DNA from: Anthopleura xanthogrammica | Taxonomy: Eukaryota > Cnidaria > Anthozoa > Actiniaria > Actiniidae | Reading direction: 5' to 3' | Length of the DNA: 64,000 nucleotides | Assembly: GCA_964019055.1 (NCBI GenBank) | Contig: OZ025220.1 | Span: 5,335,620 to 5,399,619 of the forward strand | Shown: positions 36,181 through 48,302 of the stretch, piece after piece | How positions within the stretch are numbered: the stretch's first letter is position 1 | Layout of the letters: each line of letters begins with the position of its first letter | Made by a program: the position numbers and the translations under genes | The notes under the pieces: model-generated | What the model saw: the letters and a program-made list of their open reading frames with translations, nothing else | Database searches by the model: none | Told to the model about the DNA's origin: nothing

Positions 36181-37235
36181 ATACTCCAGAATATGATTTT
36201 GGATACTCCAAAATATGATCGGATACTCCAGAATATGAATTTGGATACTCCAAAATATGATCGGATACTCCAGAATATGATTTTTGGATACTCCAAAATA
36301 TGATCGGATACTCCAGAATATGATTTTGGATACTCCAAAATATGATCGGATACTCCAGAATATGATTTTGGATAGTCCAAAATATGATCGGATACTCCAG
36401 AATATGAATTTGGATACTCCAAAATATGATCGGATACTCCAGAATATGATTTTGGATAGTCCAAAATATGATCGGATACTCCAGAATATGATTTTGGATA
36501 GTCCAAAATATGATCGGATACTCCAGAATATGATTTTGGATACTCCAAAATATGATCGGATACTCCAGAATATGATTTTGGATACTCCAAAATATAATCG
36601 GATACTCCAGAATATGATTTTGGATACTCCAAAATATAATCGGATACTCCAGAATATGATTTTTGGATATTCCAAAATATGATCGGATACTCCAGAATAT
36701 GATTTTTGGATACTTCAAAATATCATCGGATTACTGCAGAATATGATTTTGGATAGTCCAAAATATGATCGGATACTCCAGAATATGATTTTGGATACTC
36801 CAAAATATAATCGGATACTCCAGAATATGATTTTGGATACTCCAAAATATAATCGGATACTCCAGAATATGATTTTTGGATATTCCAAAATATGATCGGA
36901 TACTCCAGAATATGATTTTTGGATACTTCAAAATATCATCGGATTACTGCAGAATATGATTTTGGATAGTCCAAAATATGATCGGATACTCCAGAATATG
37001 ATTTTGGATAGTCCAAAATATGATCGGATACTCCGGAATATGATTTTGGATACTCCAAAATATGATCGGATACTCCAGAATATGATTTTGGATAGTCCAA
37101 AATATGATCGGATACTCCAGAATATGATTTTGGATACTCCAAAATATTGTCGGATACTCAAGAATATGAATTTGGATACTCCAAAACCTGATGGGATACT
37201 CCAGAATATGATTTTGGATACTCCAACATGTAGTC
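36175..37235. repeat. 43-bp minisatellite, about 24 units, with higher-order structure
   Basis: Unit core: TATGATTTTGGATACTCCAA, then AATATGATCGGATACTCCAGAA. Each unit is itself two related halves (GGATACTCC twice). A multi-unit block with ATTCC, ACTTC and ATTACTGCAG variants (36661-36760) recurs at 36873-36970. The arrays keep several frames open, so the large ORFs here are artefacts. Confidence 0.9.
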
Positions 37236-37239
37236 GGAT

Positions 37240-38170
37240 ACTTCAGATTATAACCCAAGGATGAATTTTCGTGTGCTGTGATTGAAGTGATATCCGTCCA
37301 GTAGGAGGGAAAACGTAAAAATGAAAAAATAAAACACAGAAAACAAAGAAACTCGGTTTTTACAAACAAGTGAGAGTAAAATACAAAGACTGGCTGAGAA
37401 AAGGCCACTACGCTAGAAAATTCAACAAAATATGTTGTAAATGTATTTAAGGAGGCTAGAAAGGGTTTTGGGACTTGCATATAGACTAACTAAAATGACC
37501 CTGAAAAACTTTATACGGCTAATATATGACCGTAAGTTGACCCAGAAGACGAAAGACCATAAAGTAAAGGTTGGAACAAAAAGAAAAATATGACGTAACA
37601 CGACATATATTCGACACAAATATGACAACGATAGAACACTTCATATGTGTGCAAAGTATTTCATTTAAAAAATCATAACTCAAAAACCGCACGGTGAAAA
37701 TCCTTTAAAATTGGCATGTTTTAACCTCATGATCCAATCTTTGATTAGACCGAAAAAGAAAAAATTCTGTAATGAGGGATTCTCAAAAATCAATGAAGTT
37801 TATTTCAGAACGTTCCCCACTTACGAACCATTAAATAAAAGCCACATGCAAAGTTTCAAAATATTTTACCGTCCAGTTTTTGAGTTATTTTAGTTTAAGT
37901 ATGAGGTTTTTAGGGACAAAATTTTCCTATTCCATTTCAAATGATTCAGTGCTACGTCATTTAGAGAGCGCGCGCGCTCGTTCAAGGAAAACCATTTCGA
38001 GCCTCCTTAATGGTAAGCATCCATGTTTCGTGAATGAAGTTTTTGGTTTGAATGATAAAGAAATATATTTTAAAAACTCTGGAGATGAGTCGTCAATGCA
38101 ATTTGTTGAATCGATTCCAGTGAAGTCCTTGGGTCATAAAATAAATAAACCCTTTCGAATTCTGGCTCAC
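37240..38170. other. Intergenic, no gene supported
   Basis: A 101-codon frame at 37880-38185 runs into the start of a MITE and has no recognisable domain. Nothing else stands out. Confidence 0.4.
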
Positions 38171-38306
38171 TGGAATATCGGCTGATAATGTCCTTGGATG
38201 AGAAATAGTCCTCAAAATATCACATTTGCCCTCGAAGCTTCGGTTTTCGGCCAAATGTTCTTTTTCGGAGCATTTCTCATCCTCGGACATTATCAGTCGA
38301 TATCCC
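38171..38306. mobile_element. Short inverted-repeat element
   Basis: TGGAATATCGGCTGATAATG at the left is mirrored by CATTATCAGTCGATATCCCA at the right. GGATGAGAAA is mirrored inside. Confidence 0.6.
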
Positions 38307-38469
38307 AAAACAAACGTAAAACAAACGACCAATTTACCAACTGAATCGTTAAAACATATAAATTATGAAAAGGGGAAAAAAATACTAAAACGAATAAAAA
38401 AAAAAATACTAAAACGATGAAAAAAAATTAAAAAGGAAAAAAAAAAGGAAAAAAAAAAATCCTATCTGG

Positions 38470-38560
38470 ATACGTTGGGATTCGAACCAAGGTCTTCCAA
38501 AAGAAATTTCCTAATCAATTCCAAAATAATCGATTCCCCACCGTGCCATACCCCCAAGAC
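38470..38560 (-). mobile_element. tRNA-like sequence, probably a SINE head
   Basis: On the minus strand it has GGTATGGCACGGTGGGGAAT (A-box-like) and GACCTTGGTTCGAATCCCAA with an exact pol III B box (GGTTCGAATCC). An 8-bp stem with a 7-base loop lies between. The acceptor stem does not pair, so it is not a normal tRNA gene. Confidence 0.5.
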
Positions 38561-38833
38561 ATCCGCAGATCTGAGGCGTCGTATGGTCTTCGGACCTGAC
38601 GGCAATTAAGTCCTTCTGCCCTTGTTTGTACGGATTACGCAGGATGATCTTCTAGCCGAAGCATCAGGGGAGAAACTAGCCGGCCCCCAGACCATATCTG
38701 ACTAATCCCTTGCACCACCTGCCACGCACGGAATCGATGGAAAATTTGATGTTGAAAAGTCTAGTCTATATTGTGTATTGTTTTCACAGCTATTGTTGTG
38801 CTAATTTTTTGGATTCGTGGTCCAGTGGAAAAA

Positions 38834-38902
38834 ACTTGGGCTTCGAAGACTGACAGAGTCAAGCCCGGTTGCGGGAGGTTAGTACATGGATGGGTGACCT
38901 AC
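38834..38902 (+). other. 5S rRNA-like fragment
   Basis: GGTTAGTACATGGATGGGTG, then ACC, matches the 3' half of animal 5S rRNA, including its internal C-box region. Sequence before it (GAAGACTGACAGAGTC-GCCCGG) is a decayed version of the preceding 5S segment. It is too short and diverged for a gene and is probably a 5S pseudogene or the head of a 5S-derived SINE. Confidence 0.5.
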
Positions 38903-39436
38903 TTATGCTTTTATTTCGGTTTTTTATTTTTATCTTTATTTTTATTTTATTTTTTCAAATTATTTTGAACTTTGCTGTTTTTTTTGCTCGCAAATTTTAG
39001 TATAACTGATTCCTGTAATACTTAAAGTCTTGGCCAGTCTTCGAGCACAGGTACGCGCGCACCCCTTATACGCAGAGTGATGGTTGTAAAAAATATGTTT
39101 CTTAAATACGTTTTTTTTTTTTCAATTCGTTTCAGCAAATGTTATAGGAATTTATTTTGCATTCAATTTTCTTCTTTGTTTAGAAGATATTTGCTTCTCA
39201 TCATGATGATAATGGCCTTGGCAGTAGTTTTGGTATTGATACGGATGTCAAACCAAGTTACCGTTCACTGATTTTTTATCGGATGGGGGGCATTGGTGAG
39301 AAAATTGGGGGACTTGAAATTTCTGCGACCCTAGAAAAGGGGGTCTCGAAAGAAGTTATTAATAAATATCTCAATTTTTGTAAATATTTCCTTGCAGCCG
39401 TAGGGGGTCCTAAAAATCACTTTCATTAAAGGGCTT

Positions 39437-39990
39437 TCTATCCTATCAATCTCGTGTACATTCTTATTCTCATACACCCATCCAATCCATCTCGTGTACA
39501 TTATTACTCTGATACATCCATTCAATCCATCTCGTGTACATTCTTATTCTGATACACATATACAATCCATCTAGGGTACATTCTTATTCTGATACACATA
39601 TCCAATCCATCTAGGGTACATTCTTATTCTGATACACATATACAATCCATCTCGTGTACATTCTTATTCTGATACACATATCCAATCCATCTAGGGTACA
39701 TTCTTATTCTGATACATCCATCCAATCCATCTAGGATACATTCTTACTCTGAAGCATCTATTTAATCCAACTGGTGTACATTCCTTTTCGGTTACATCCA
39801 TCCAATCTATCTTATGTACATTCTTACTATGATACATCTATTTAATCCATCTAGTGTACATCTTTCTTATCCTGATACACCCATGCAATCTATGTTGTGT
39901 ACATTCTTATACTGATACACCGATCCAATCCATCTCGTGCACATTCTTATTCTGATACATCCATCCAATCCATCTTGTGTACATTCTTCT
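39437..39990. repeat. 40-bp minisatellite, about 14 units
   Basis: Unit TCCAATCCATCTAGGGTACA, then TTCTTATTCTGATACACATA, with substitutions in each copy. Repeats are contiguous without spacers, so it is not a CRISPR array. Confidence 0.9.
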
Positions 39991-40039
39991 GATACATTAT
40001 TCTGGCCACAGAAAGCCCGTAACAAGTATTCACCTCACC

Positions 40040-40610
40040 GGAAGTCATTTCGTAAATATGCAAATCCACCTGAAAGTCCTTATCGATTAAGGTGCGTTAT
40101 GTTGATGAAGTCCTTCTTGAAGAAACTTGTAGCCAGAGCCCACGTTCCTCTTGGTCAGCACCTAGATACTAGAAGCTCTGGTTGTAAGCGTTTTTTTTTT
40201 TTGCGCATTTTGTCAGTCTGGAGGATGGTAGCAAAGTTCCATCCATCCAACTGACATTCGTTGGTTATATACATTACATGAAGTCAGTCTGAAGGATGGT
40301 AGTACGATTCCATCCATCAAACCGACCATAAACCATAACTTTGTAGATAAATATTGAATATTATTAAACTTAGTTGATTGGTGGTGATTGGTTAGTTGAT
40401 TGGTTAGTTGATTGGTTAGTTGAATGGTTAGTTGATTGGTTGATCAACAGAAAGACAGGAAAGTCCTTATCAATTACGCTGCGCCGGTTACGTTGATGAG
40501 GCCCTGCTTGAAGGAAATTGTAACCAGAGCAAATGTTTTTTGCATTTCGTCAGTCTGAAAGATATATGGTAGCACAAATCCATCCATCAAACCGACCATT
40601 GTTTACAACT
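40040..40610 (+). repeat. Duplicated exon-like segment and three small hairpins
   Basis: 40070-40150 and 40455-40535 are related (AAAGTCCTTATCNATTANG, then TGTTGATGA, then AGCC/ACCAGAGC). Around them three copies of CAGTCTGNAGGATGGTAG, then CCATCCATCNAACNGAC, (40213, 40285, 40549) can each fold on GGATGG/CCATCC. A partial open frame (CVMLMKSFLKKLVARAHV) is shared only loosely between the copies. I see no confirmed gene. Confidence 0.4.
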
Positions 40611-41390
40611 GATGTACATTTAGGATTCCTCTTATTCTTTACAAACTGAAAGCCTCATGTTTTTTTGATATTGTTTATTCTCATTGATTGATGAACCAGG
40701 ACCATACTTTCAGACATCGAGTGCTGAAGCATCGTATGGACTTACGGCTACGCTGGAGATTTCGACTCCAACACCGCTATCCCGAGAGGACGTTACAGAC
40801 TGATCAGGAAGCTCGGCCGAAGCCTAAGGGAGAGGTTAGTCGGCCCCTAAAATATCGATTTCCTCGCTGCTGGTTTTGCCGTTATGGTTATTTTCCTCCA
40901 TGTGGGACGCTTTCAAATCCCGAAGTTCTCGTTTGGGACTCGTGAAATTTCATGTAAGAAACTCAAGAGTTTGATGTGCACTTCTCGAAATTTCATGTAT
41001 ACCAATGTTCAATGTTGAATTAGTTGATTGGTCCCCCTTTGCCTTGCTCTACAAGACAGATGACAGACAAGGTTCGTAGGTGCATCAATGATATCCCCAA
41101 ACTATGTGTCTGGGGAGAATATCAGATGTTCAAAGTTGACGAAACGCTCTTCTAGCTTATATACAACACGAGTTATTCACGATTTTCTTCAGCTTATCCT
41201 TTCAGTGCTATGGCCACCAACCAGGATTTTTAGCATTTTTGGGCATTTTTCCGCGACTCGATATTCACTTCAAAACTCGATTTTCTTACCATTTTTTATA
41301 GTATATTGATTTTCTACAAGTAAGTATGAGGTGCGAAAGAAGAGTGCTGGATTTTTTTATTAACCCCTTGTTTGTCTCCCTGTGTCAAGC

Positions 41391-41611
41391 TCTACAAGAA
41401 ATGTAACAGACAAGGCTCGCGGAGGCCACAATCCTACTTGGTCGTAGATGATATGAACAAACTATCTGTCTGGATAGAATGCCAGAGGTATAAAGTGGAT
41501 GAAACCTTTTACCGGAGGCTTGCAGCTTATGTACAGCCAGAAAAATATCAATCAAATAGCCGTGGTTTCTTCAAAAAACTCTTAATCAATTCTTTTCTCA
41601 AAGAATATTAA
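41391..41611 (+). CDS. Possible terminal exon, unknown family, with a decayed upstream copy
   Basis: A strong pyrimidine tract and AG (TTTGTCTCCCTGTGTCAAG) precede an open frame of 73 codons to TAA, containing DDMNKLSVWIECQRYKVDET and FYRRLAAYVQPEKY. A related, stop-interrupted copy lies at about 41040-41165 (GCTCTACAAGACAG, CTGTCTGG-like). No upstream exon or start codon could be joined, and I do not recognise the domain. It could be a host exon or part of a mobile element. Confidence 0.3.
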
Positions 41612-41810
41612 CGTAGGTATATTGATGTATCTACTTGTTTAATTATTTTATATTTTTTTCAAATTAACAAACCCCCCTGACCTTTAAGCTGCCTAACTCG
41701 TTTAGCTTTTTAGCTACTTTATGTAGCTGTGCTTTTTTTTCTTCTTTTTTTTTTATGCAATTTTTATATATTATTCAATGTAATTTTCATTTTCTTTAGA
41801 GTGCAAATAA

Positions 41811-41848
<38 letters not shown>

Positions 41849-41999
41849 GGATATTCAAGATTATGTTCATCGAATCCTTCCTGCAAGAAATTGTATAGGC
41901 AGCACAACAGGATTTTTTATGTCTTATGTTATAAAGAGTTTTAATTTTATAAAATAAATTAGATAGTATGCACCCTCTGAACTGCTGATAGCCATGTTT

Positions 42000-43093
42000 G
42001 CATGCAACTGTGTGTATATGCGATTGTGATCAGAGGTTTGGATGAGTTTGGAAATTTGTCAAAATGTTTCAGTGTTTTTTAATTATTTTCTTGTTCTTAA
42101 ACATTAACTTTGAAATGAAAAAACCTTAGTAATATATGAAATAATGCATCAAAAAATAGAATTCTCTAAAGCGTTGATGAAAAAACGAGGAAAATCCTTG
42201 CAAATAGCATTAAAATTCAGACTGCAGTTTGTTCTTCATCGTAGTTTACAAAGACAGGAATGCAAATAGTCCGCCCCTGCGTTATCGAAATCTATAAATT
42301 ATAATTTTTTTGTTTTTGTTTTTTGTTTTACAAATAATTTCATAGACACTCTCGTCTTATTTCTCTCTTATCTTGGATACTGAACAACAACAAGGAATTT
42401 AGCGCCGAGAGGGGCCGGGGGAGTGGGTGTACTCCCCCCCCCCCCCCCCCCCAGTTTTCCCAAGAAAAGTAAAGATCCCATGAATTAAATATTCAATTTT
42501 TGTGATCATTTGTAGGTTGAAAATTGACTCCCCCCCAGTTTTTCAAGGCTAGCTTTGGCCCTGAATATATTCTATAATATTTTTCCTCAACTTTTCCGCT
42601 CTCGACTAATAATTTTTTCTTGGTTTCTGAGTCGTCCTCTTTTAGCGAGGTTAGGGATGATGCCTCCCCTCGAAATACTACTTCATCTACATCATCCTTG
42701 GCCATCCAATCAGCTGGCGAGTTTCCATCATCATCACTCTCATCATGTATAAACTCTTAGTTTTCTAATGAAAAATTTCGAATTTTTACTTCAATTTCTC
42801 CATCACTATCACTTTCTTCTTCATCATCGCTTCTGCTGTTTGGCTTCCGAAATCAGACTGCAAACTGACAATCTCTTCTATAATTACTTTAGTACCATGA
42901 AACACCATTAAAATACTCTGGATCTATTTTCCACTGAGATTTAATATTTTCCCTTTGAGATATGATTTTTTTCCTGAGAATTGGACTGTTTTGTGTTTAC
43001 AAATATACACACTTCCCTGTAAAAGGAACTCGACATTTCTTCTCGCAGCACTCATATATATACTTATAACTATGTACAGCTATTTCAAATTAA
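42000..43093. other. Intergenic with a long poly-C run
   Basis: A run of about 20 C at 42435-42453 follows GGCCGGGGGAGTGGGTGTAC, resembling a single tip of the MITE at 17658. No gene is supported. Confidence 0.4.
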
Positions 43094-43320
43094 AAAGTTT
43101 GAGTAGGCGAACGGCGAATGACGATCAGTGATTACAAAAGAATTGTGGGATAATAAGAATTTCTTAAATACTTAAACAATGCTTGGACCATTCAGCGAAC
43201 AGTCACCTTAGATGTTGAGTTACCTATGGATGTTATTCGAATCATGTGTGATTCATAGTGCGCCAACAGTTCCTTTTGTTCGGGCAATCGATCACCATTC
43301 GCCGTTTACCCCTTAACCTT
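43094..43320. mobile_element. Weak inverted-repeat element
   Basis: GGCGAACGGCGAATGACGATC at the left is mirrored with mismatches by GATCACCATTCGCCGTTTACC at the right. Confidence 0.4.
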
Positions 43321-44627
43321 TTTTTGAAATAGTTGTATCAAGATGATCTCGCTTCTCTCAGCTGAAGGAATTAACCAATTAGCGAACATTTTGGTCGTAG
43401 CTCAATGTTTCCTAGTTCCAGGTTTTCGGTTCGATTTACAACAGCTTTTAATCAAAAAAAAAAGAAAATAAAGCTCATCCGTGCAAAGATTCGCCAAATA
43501 CCTTTTAGAAAAAGCAGAATTCGTCGTTGTTGGCGGAAAATATTTCATTTTCACAAGAGAGTAATAAAAAAGACTAGAAAATATTCGCTGCTTTTCGATT
43601 TAAAAAAAAAAAACGTGTATTTTGTTGTATTAAAAAGGAAAGGAAAACGGAAAATCGAAAAAATATTTAGAATCCTATTTTCCGTGCCTTGAAATATTTC
43701 CTAATTACTAAAACATCTCAGACAGATATTCTACGGTGGCCTTAGTCATGCCAATACAATCAAACAACCAGGAGAAAAAAACAATCAACAACCAGAACCA
43801 GCTAACTACAACGCTGCTATTGGTTTTTTCATCCAAGTAGTAAGGACAACTGCTGGGAAATGCCACGATGTGACATACTTTAAAATCTATATTCATTTTT
43901 TAAACTTGGTTTAGTCTATTCAATGGGAAATCAAAACAAGGTGATTGACAAATCAGAGGTGAGTTCCAAGTTTTTTTTTTTTTTTCATCTGTTTATCTCA
44001 AATCACTAATCAACAAGGATATTCACGACTATCACTCCATAACTAATAACCGAAAAAAATTCAATGTTGACTTTTGAGCAATTCAATTCGTTAGACTATC
44101 AAATAAAAAAGCAAAAAGGATCGACTAACCAAACTCAAGATCCTCACATAAACTGAAGAAAATTTGCGAGCTAAGAGTTTTAATTAAATGAGAGTAAAAT
44201 TCAAGGCCTTGAAAATGTTGAAGGTAGACCTTAAAAAAGTGCTTTTAGAACTCAACGCACAATTATCTAACAGTGTAAGGCTTAATAATATATTGATGCA
44301 ATGATACACTTATTCCAAAGAAAGTAGCAAGATCTTTCACGAATAAAGTCATTTTGCTTTTCATTCTTTTTTTCCCTGTTAATATATCCGATTCAGAACA
44401 ATAAAAAAGTGAAGTAAATGGAAAAAAAAAGTTGCAAAAGTAATGTTCGTATGAGGAAACCTTTTTTGAAACCTGTGCAGGGTCTAAAGCATATAATGTT
44501 ATTCTCTGAGTTTGGGAAGGGAAAACTATCCCTCCTAAGGGTTATGTATCAGCCCTCTTCCAGCGATGCGAGTGTCTACGAATAAAGTTCAAGATGAGTA
44601 GCCTTTTTTTTCATATTTCCAGGAAGG

Positions 44628-46300
44628 ATGGCATACATCTTGAAGTTTTGGGCCTTCGCAAGCTTTCTATTCTTAGTACTAGCAGAGGAAGTACGTATAC
44701 CCAGGGACCGGTTTTTTAGAGGTATTTATAAATAATTATTTAAAAATCTATGAATGTTGTCTTGGATACTTCATCTAGCTTCAAACAAACAAACAAACAA
44801 ACGAAAGAACGAACGAACGAAAGGACAACCAAGCAAACAAGCAACAAAAACAAAAAAAAAACCATACAGACTAACAGACAAAACAAAGCAAAACGAAGAC
44901 ATAACCCAATGAATGACACGAAGAAGCGGGTGGACAAATGTGTCGCTCGAAACGTTTGGATCATTGTTCCTTTGGATATTCCTTTTTTTTTTTTTTTTTT
45001 GTGGTCATTATAAACCCCTTGCACTAATTCCAAACCTGGGGGTCAAAACTTTCCCTTCTCTTGAGGACTGAAATCTTTTGTGATGTTAATATCAGATTTT
45101 CCTTTTGTCCTTCTATACCTTTTCACTGACATTATTTTTAAATCAAGCAATCGCTACGCGTATGATGACCAACACATGTTTATAACCTCTTTAGGAAGCA
45201 AAGAAGAATTCAACAAGTTTCTGAATAAGCTTCACAGTAAAATCGATGTCGACATCCAAGGAAAACTAACCGAGCAGTTCAAAATCCACGAAGATATACT
45301 TGATATTCTAAATAAGGTTAGAAAAATAGATTATTGTTTTGGATTCAATCTGGATCTGAAGGGTTCCACCATCGAAAACGTAAAGATTGGCTTTCCTGAC
45401 GAATTTGACTTCGGGTTAGTGAACCCAAGATGGACAGGCAAGATCGTGCTGTTGGAGAACGATCAGACACCTGCTGGATTTGGTTATGCACTTCAACACC
45501 AACCGACCTGCTTGAATAATTACCTAGTAAGAAACACCAACCACGTCGATCCTACTAAGGTTCGGGGGAGACTTCGAGAACTGGTAGAGAGGGCGATGAG
45601 GGAACTTGGAATGGAAGGAAGAATCCAGGACCTAAGAGAGGGAGGGCCAGCCGTTACGTTTGAAGAGATTACGCCAAGCGACAGAAGATTCCCCTTAATT
45701 TCTATTGATTTGGCTATTGCTATTAACCTGAGGGAATGGCCCAAGGACGCCAGGAAGTTCCCTCCTGCTATAATGAATGCAAATGCCCAGTTGGTTCCGA
45801 AGGTACTGAACGAACCGCATACAGACGTTTGGCAAATCTCATTCTCTAGAGTAGAGAAAAAAATCATGGAAAACATTGACCGAGATGGCGGATGCAGGAG
45901 GAAAGTCCTTCAACTTGCTAAACATTTAAAAACCCGATCGGCAGGCCAAGGCTTTGGCTTAGCCTCTTACCACTTGAAAATGACGTTATTTTACCTAAAT
46001 AAAGAGATGAACCAGCCAGAAGATTGGGCCCAGGATAAACTCGCTGATCGTTTCATGGATCTAATCAATAGGCTTCTGCACTATCTAAGCGCGAAGAAAT
46101 TGCCAAGTTACTTTATAGAAGGTTATAACATCTTAAAAGACAAGTCATATGTTCGAGCAGCCTCTAGAAGTATCAAAGGAGTGATAACTAGGTTGTACGA
46201 ATTACCCGATTCTTTGTTACCTGAAAATGATAATCCACAGCCAAGACACAAAACGCACCATAAGAAATCCAAGAAGCGATTCTATGTACTGAATATTTAA
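44628..46300 (+). CDS. Mab-21 / cGAS-like nucleotidyltransferase-fold protein with signal peptide
   Basis: Preferred model: coding exons 44628-44721 and 45195-46300, joined in phase 1 (donor AG|GTATTT, acceptor ATAACCTCTTTAG), giving 399 aa. The ATG follows a splice acceptor (TTTCATATTTCCAG), implying a 5' untranslated exon. The N-terminus (MAYILKFWAFASFLFLVLAE) looks like a signal peptide or signal anchor. The nucleotidyltransferase core has GS at 88-89, E101-F-D103 in PDEFDFGL and D203 in ISIDLAIAI, so the catalytic triad is kept. LASYHLKMTLFY and LPSYFIEGYNIL are the Mab-21 C-terminal helical signatures. The tail is basic (HKTHHKKSKKR). No cGAS-type zinc ribbon is seen. The family includes cGAS, cGLRs, Mab-21 and the membrane-linked ITPRIP proteins. 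An AATAAA overlaps the stop. The large exon is certain; the first exon is a model. Confidence 0.8.
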
Positions 46301-46309
46301 TAAAAGAGT

Positions 46310-47480
46310 TATGTAACTCCTTTGCCATATATATGTACCATTGTATCTTAATTTTGTAGGACCTACACGTTTCAAGTTGCTAACCCCAAACCTTCTTTCT
46401 AGCATATCCCACTCCTTCCCCTAATCACTTAATTCTCTTGGCCACCAAAGGTAACGGTAAAGGTCGGCCTTATTTAAACTCAGTAACTCGTGACAGTTAG
46501 CTTAGGTATTACTGATAAACTTGTGGCCGACTGTGTGCTCATTTTACCCCGCTCCCCTCAAACATGGTGTCGTTTTACCGGTATTTGAAGCTAGTTAAAG
46601 CTACACGGAAAAAAGAAGAAGGGAAGGAGAGGGGATGGGAGGGTAGAGAAAGGGTTCATTGGTTACTAGTAACAGGGATCGGTAAACGAATTTTGGAACC
46701 AAAGAAACGCCGAGAAGATGTAGCACCGTGGAATGAGGACTTGACTTCTGTTGATCCGGATTTTCATCGATGCGCTATCGGCTGTCCATATTCTCGAAGT
46801 TTGAAGTTGAATTACTTCTAGATACAATTACAGAACCAGTTAAAAAAGCATCGTCAGAAAAGAAGTTTATTAGTTTGTTCCCGTGAAGTGTTAATTCTGT
46901 TACGTTGTTGTTGTTTTTTGGGAGAAATGAGGCATAAAATCGAGTCGATCGGCCTGAATTCAGTCCTATTATTCTTCTTTTTACTTTTTTATTTTTTTAT
47001 TTTACAATTTTATTGGGCAATAGCTGTTAATATAGTACATGAAAATAGTTTAAAGGAAAAGTAGATAAGTAAAAATACCCAATAGGAAAAGCGCGAACGG
47101 GACTCTAAGTCTAATGCTAGGCACTTCTTGTCTATGTATAAACAAGTTTTGACGACATAGTCAAGACAATTATTTTGTAACAAAAAGAATTTTAGGCCCA
47201 TGTTTAAAAACGACTACCTTTCTTTTATCTTCCTTACTTTTGTCTATCATTTTCTTTCCATTCTCTCTATATTCTCCATTTTCTTCCTTTTTTAATATGC
47301 TCTTTTCTGTTGTAAATCATTGTATTGCATCCCTTTCATTCTCTATTGCCTTTTCTTTCTCTGTCTTTTCTTTGTTCTGTTCTGTTCTGTTCTGTTCGGT
47401 TTTTTCTGTTATTTTTTTCCACTAATTATTTTATTCTATTCTATATTTTACCTATATCTCTTTTTTTCTCTTTTAGATTT
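46310..47480. other. Intergenic, no gene supported
   Basis: A short charged frame at 46564-46821 lacks family features. Near 47380 there is a (CTGTT)n run. Confidence 0.4.
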
Positions 47481-47639
47481 TTTTGCTGGGTGGCTGTAAT
47501 ATGATATTTACGTATTTAACGATATTTATTTCATTGGTTCCAAGAAAGACATTGCAAAGAATAAAAAACGGGGTTATAATGCTTAAAATTTTACACACTC
47601 AAAAACTGGAATATGCTGCATTTATACATTCAAAAAACG

Positions 47640-47790
47640 ATGCCTTCCAGTCTGTTGCTCAGCTGGTCGTGTCCTTATGGCCTGAGATGTACGGCGCAAA
47701 GGAGGGAGGGAACTTAAATAAGAAACGCGTACCTGAAGAAGGAAAATAATATTTCATTTTTCTTGCATACGATTATTCGTATTAAAATAA
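47640..47790. repeat. Conserved 3'-flank block of LU-mucin gene A
   Basis: About 145 bp here is strongly similar to 59460-59605, including CAGCTGGTCGTGTCCTTATG, then GCCTGAGATGTACGGCGCAA without a change. Both lie beyond the last exon of the paralogous LU genes, so the duplication included the 3' flank. On the plus strand both stay open through QLVVSLWPEMYGAKE, but no start or splice site supports a gene. It may be a conserved 3' UTR. Confidence 0.55.
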
Positions 47791-47861
47791 GATATGACAA
47801 AGCTAATAATTGAGTAAAAAACAAAACACAAAACAAAGACGAACAAACCAACAAACGAACC

Positions 47862-48104
47862 CTGGACGAAAAATTGGATTTTCTCATCGGTGCAAATGTG
47901 GTGCAAATGTGGGGAAAAACATATAGTAAACTTAAAGCAAAGCTAGTGAACACCTCATTTGATTTATCATATTTTCACCCATAATCAAATGTAGTATTCA
48001 CTAGCTTTGCTTTAAGTTTACTATTATGTTTTTTTTTTTTTTTTAATATGTGCACCACGTTCGCACCGAACGAAGTTTATAGTGGATCCAATTGTTCGTC
48101 CAGT
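47862..48104. mobile_element. MITE with nested inverted repeats
   Basis: Outer ends CTGGACGAAAAATTGGAT and ATCCAATTGTTCGTCCAG. Inner arms AGTAAACTTAAAGCAAAGCT and AGCTTTGCTTTAAGTTTACT. A T16 run lies between them on one side. Confidence 0.7.
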
Positions 48105-48302
48105 GAAACAAACGAACGGATAATACAGACAAGAAAATCGAACCTACAAGGAACAAGACACTAATTTTTTAACGTGCAAATAAAAAAATTAAAGGATCAT
48201 TCCTAAAAGCAGCAAACAGACAGACAAGCAACCAGAAAAAACGTTAATGCAACAAGAAGAAGAATATAATAGGAACATTTTTTCATTCAAGTTCTAAAAC
48301 AC

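Noticed and set aside
35937..37480. Several 100-230 codon ORFs rich in YPKSYSGVSDHIL-type repeats
   Set aside because: Frames held open by the 43-bp minisatellite, without start context, splice sites or a domain.
39437..39990. CRISPR-like array
   Set aside because: The 40-bp units are contiguous, with no unique spacers, in a eukaryotic sequence.
43405..43692. Lys/Arg-rich 95-codon ORF
   Set aside because: Caused by A-rich sequence with poly-A runs; no domain and no conserved partner.
45080..45194. ATG at 45080 as the start of the Mab-21 protein
   Set aside because: This stretch reads as a pyrimidine-rich intron end. A strong acceptor at 45195 joins in phase with the upstream signal-peptide exon. 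It remains possible if transcripts show retention.
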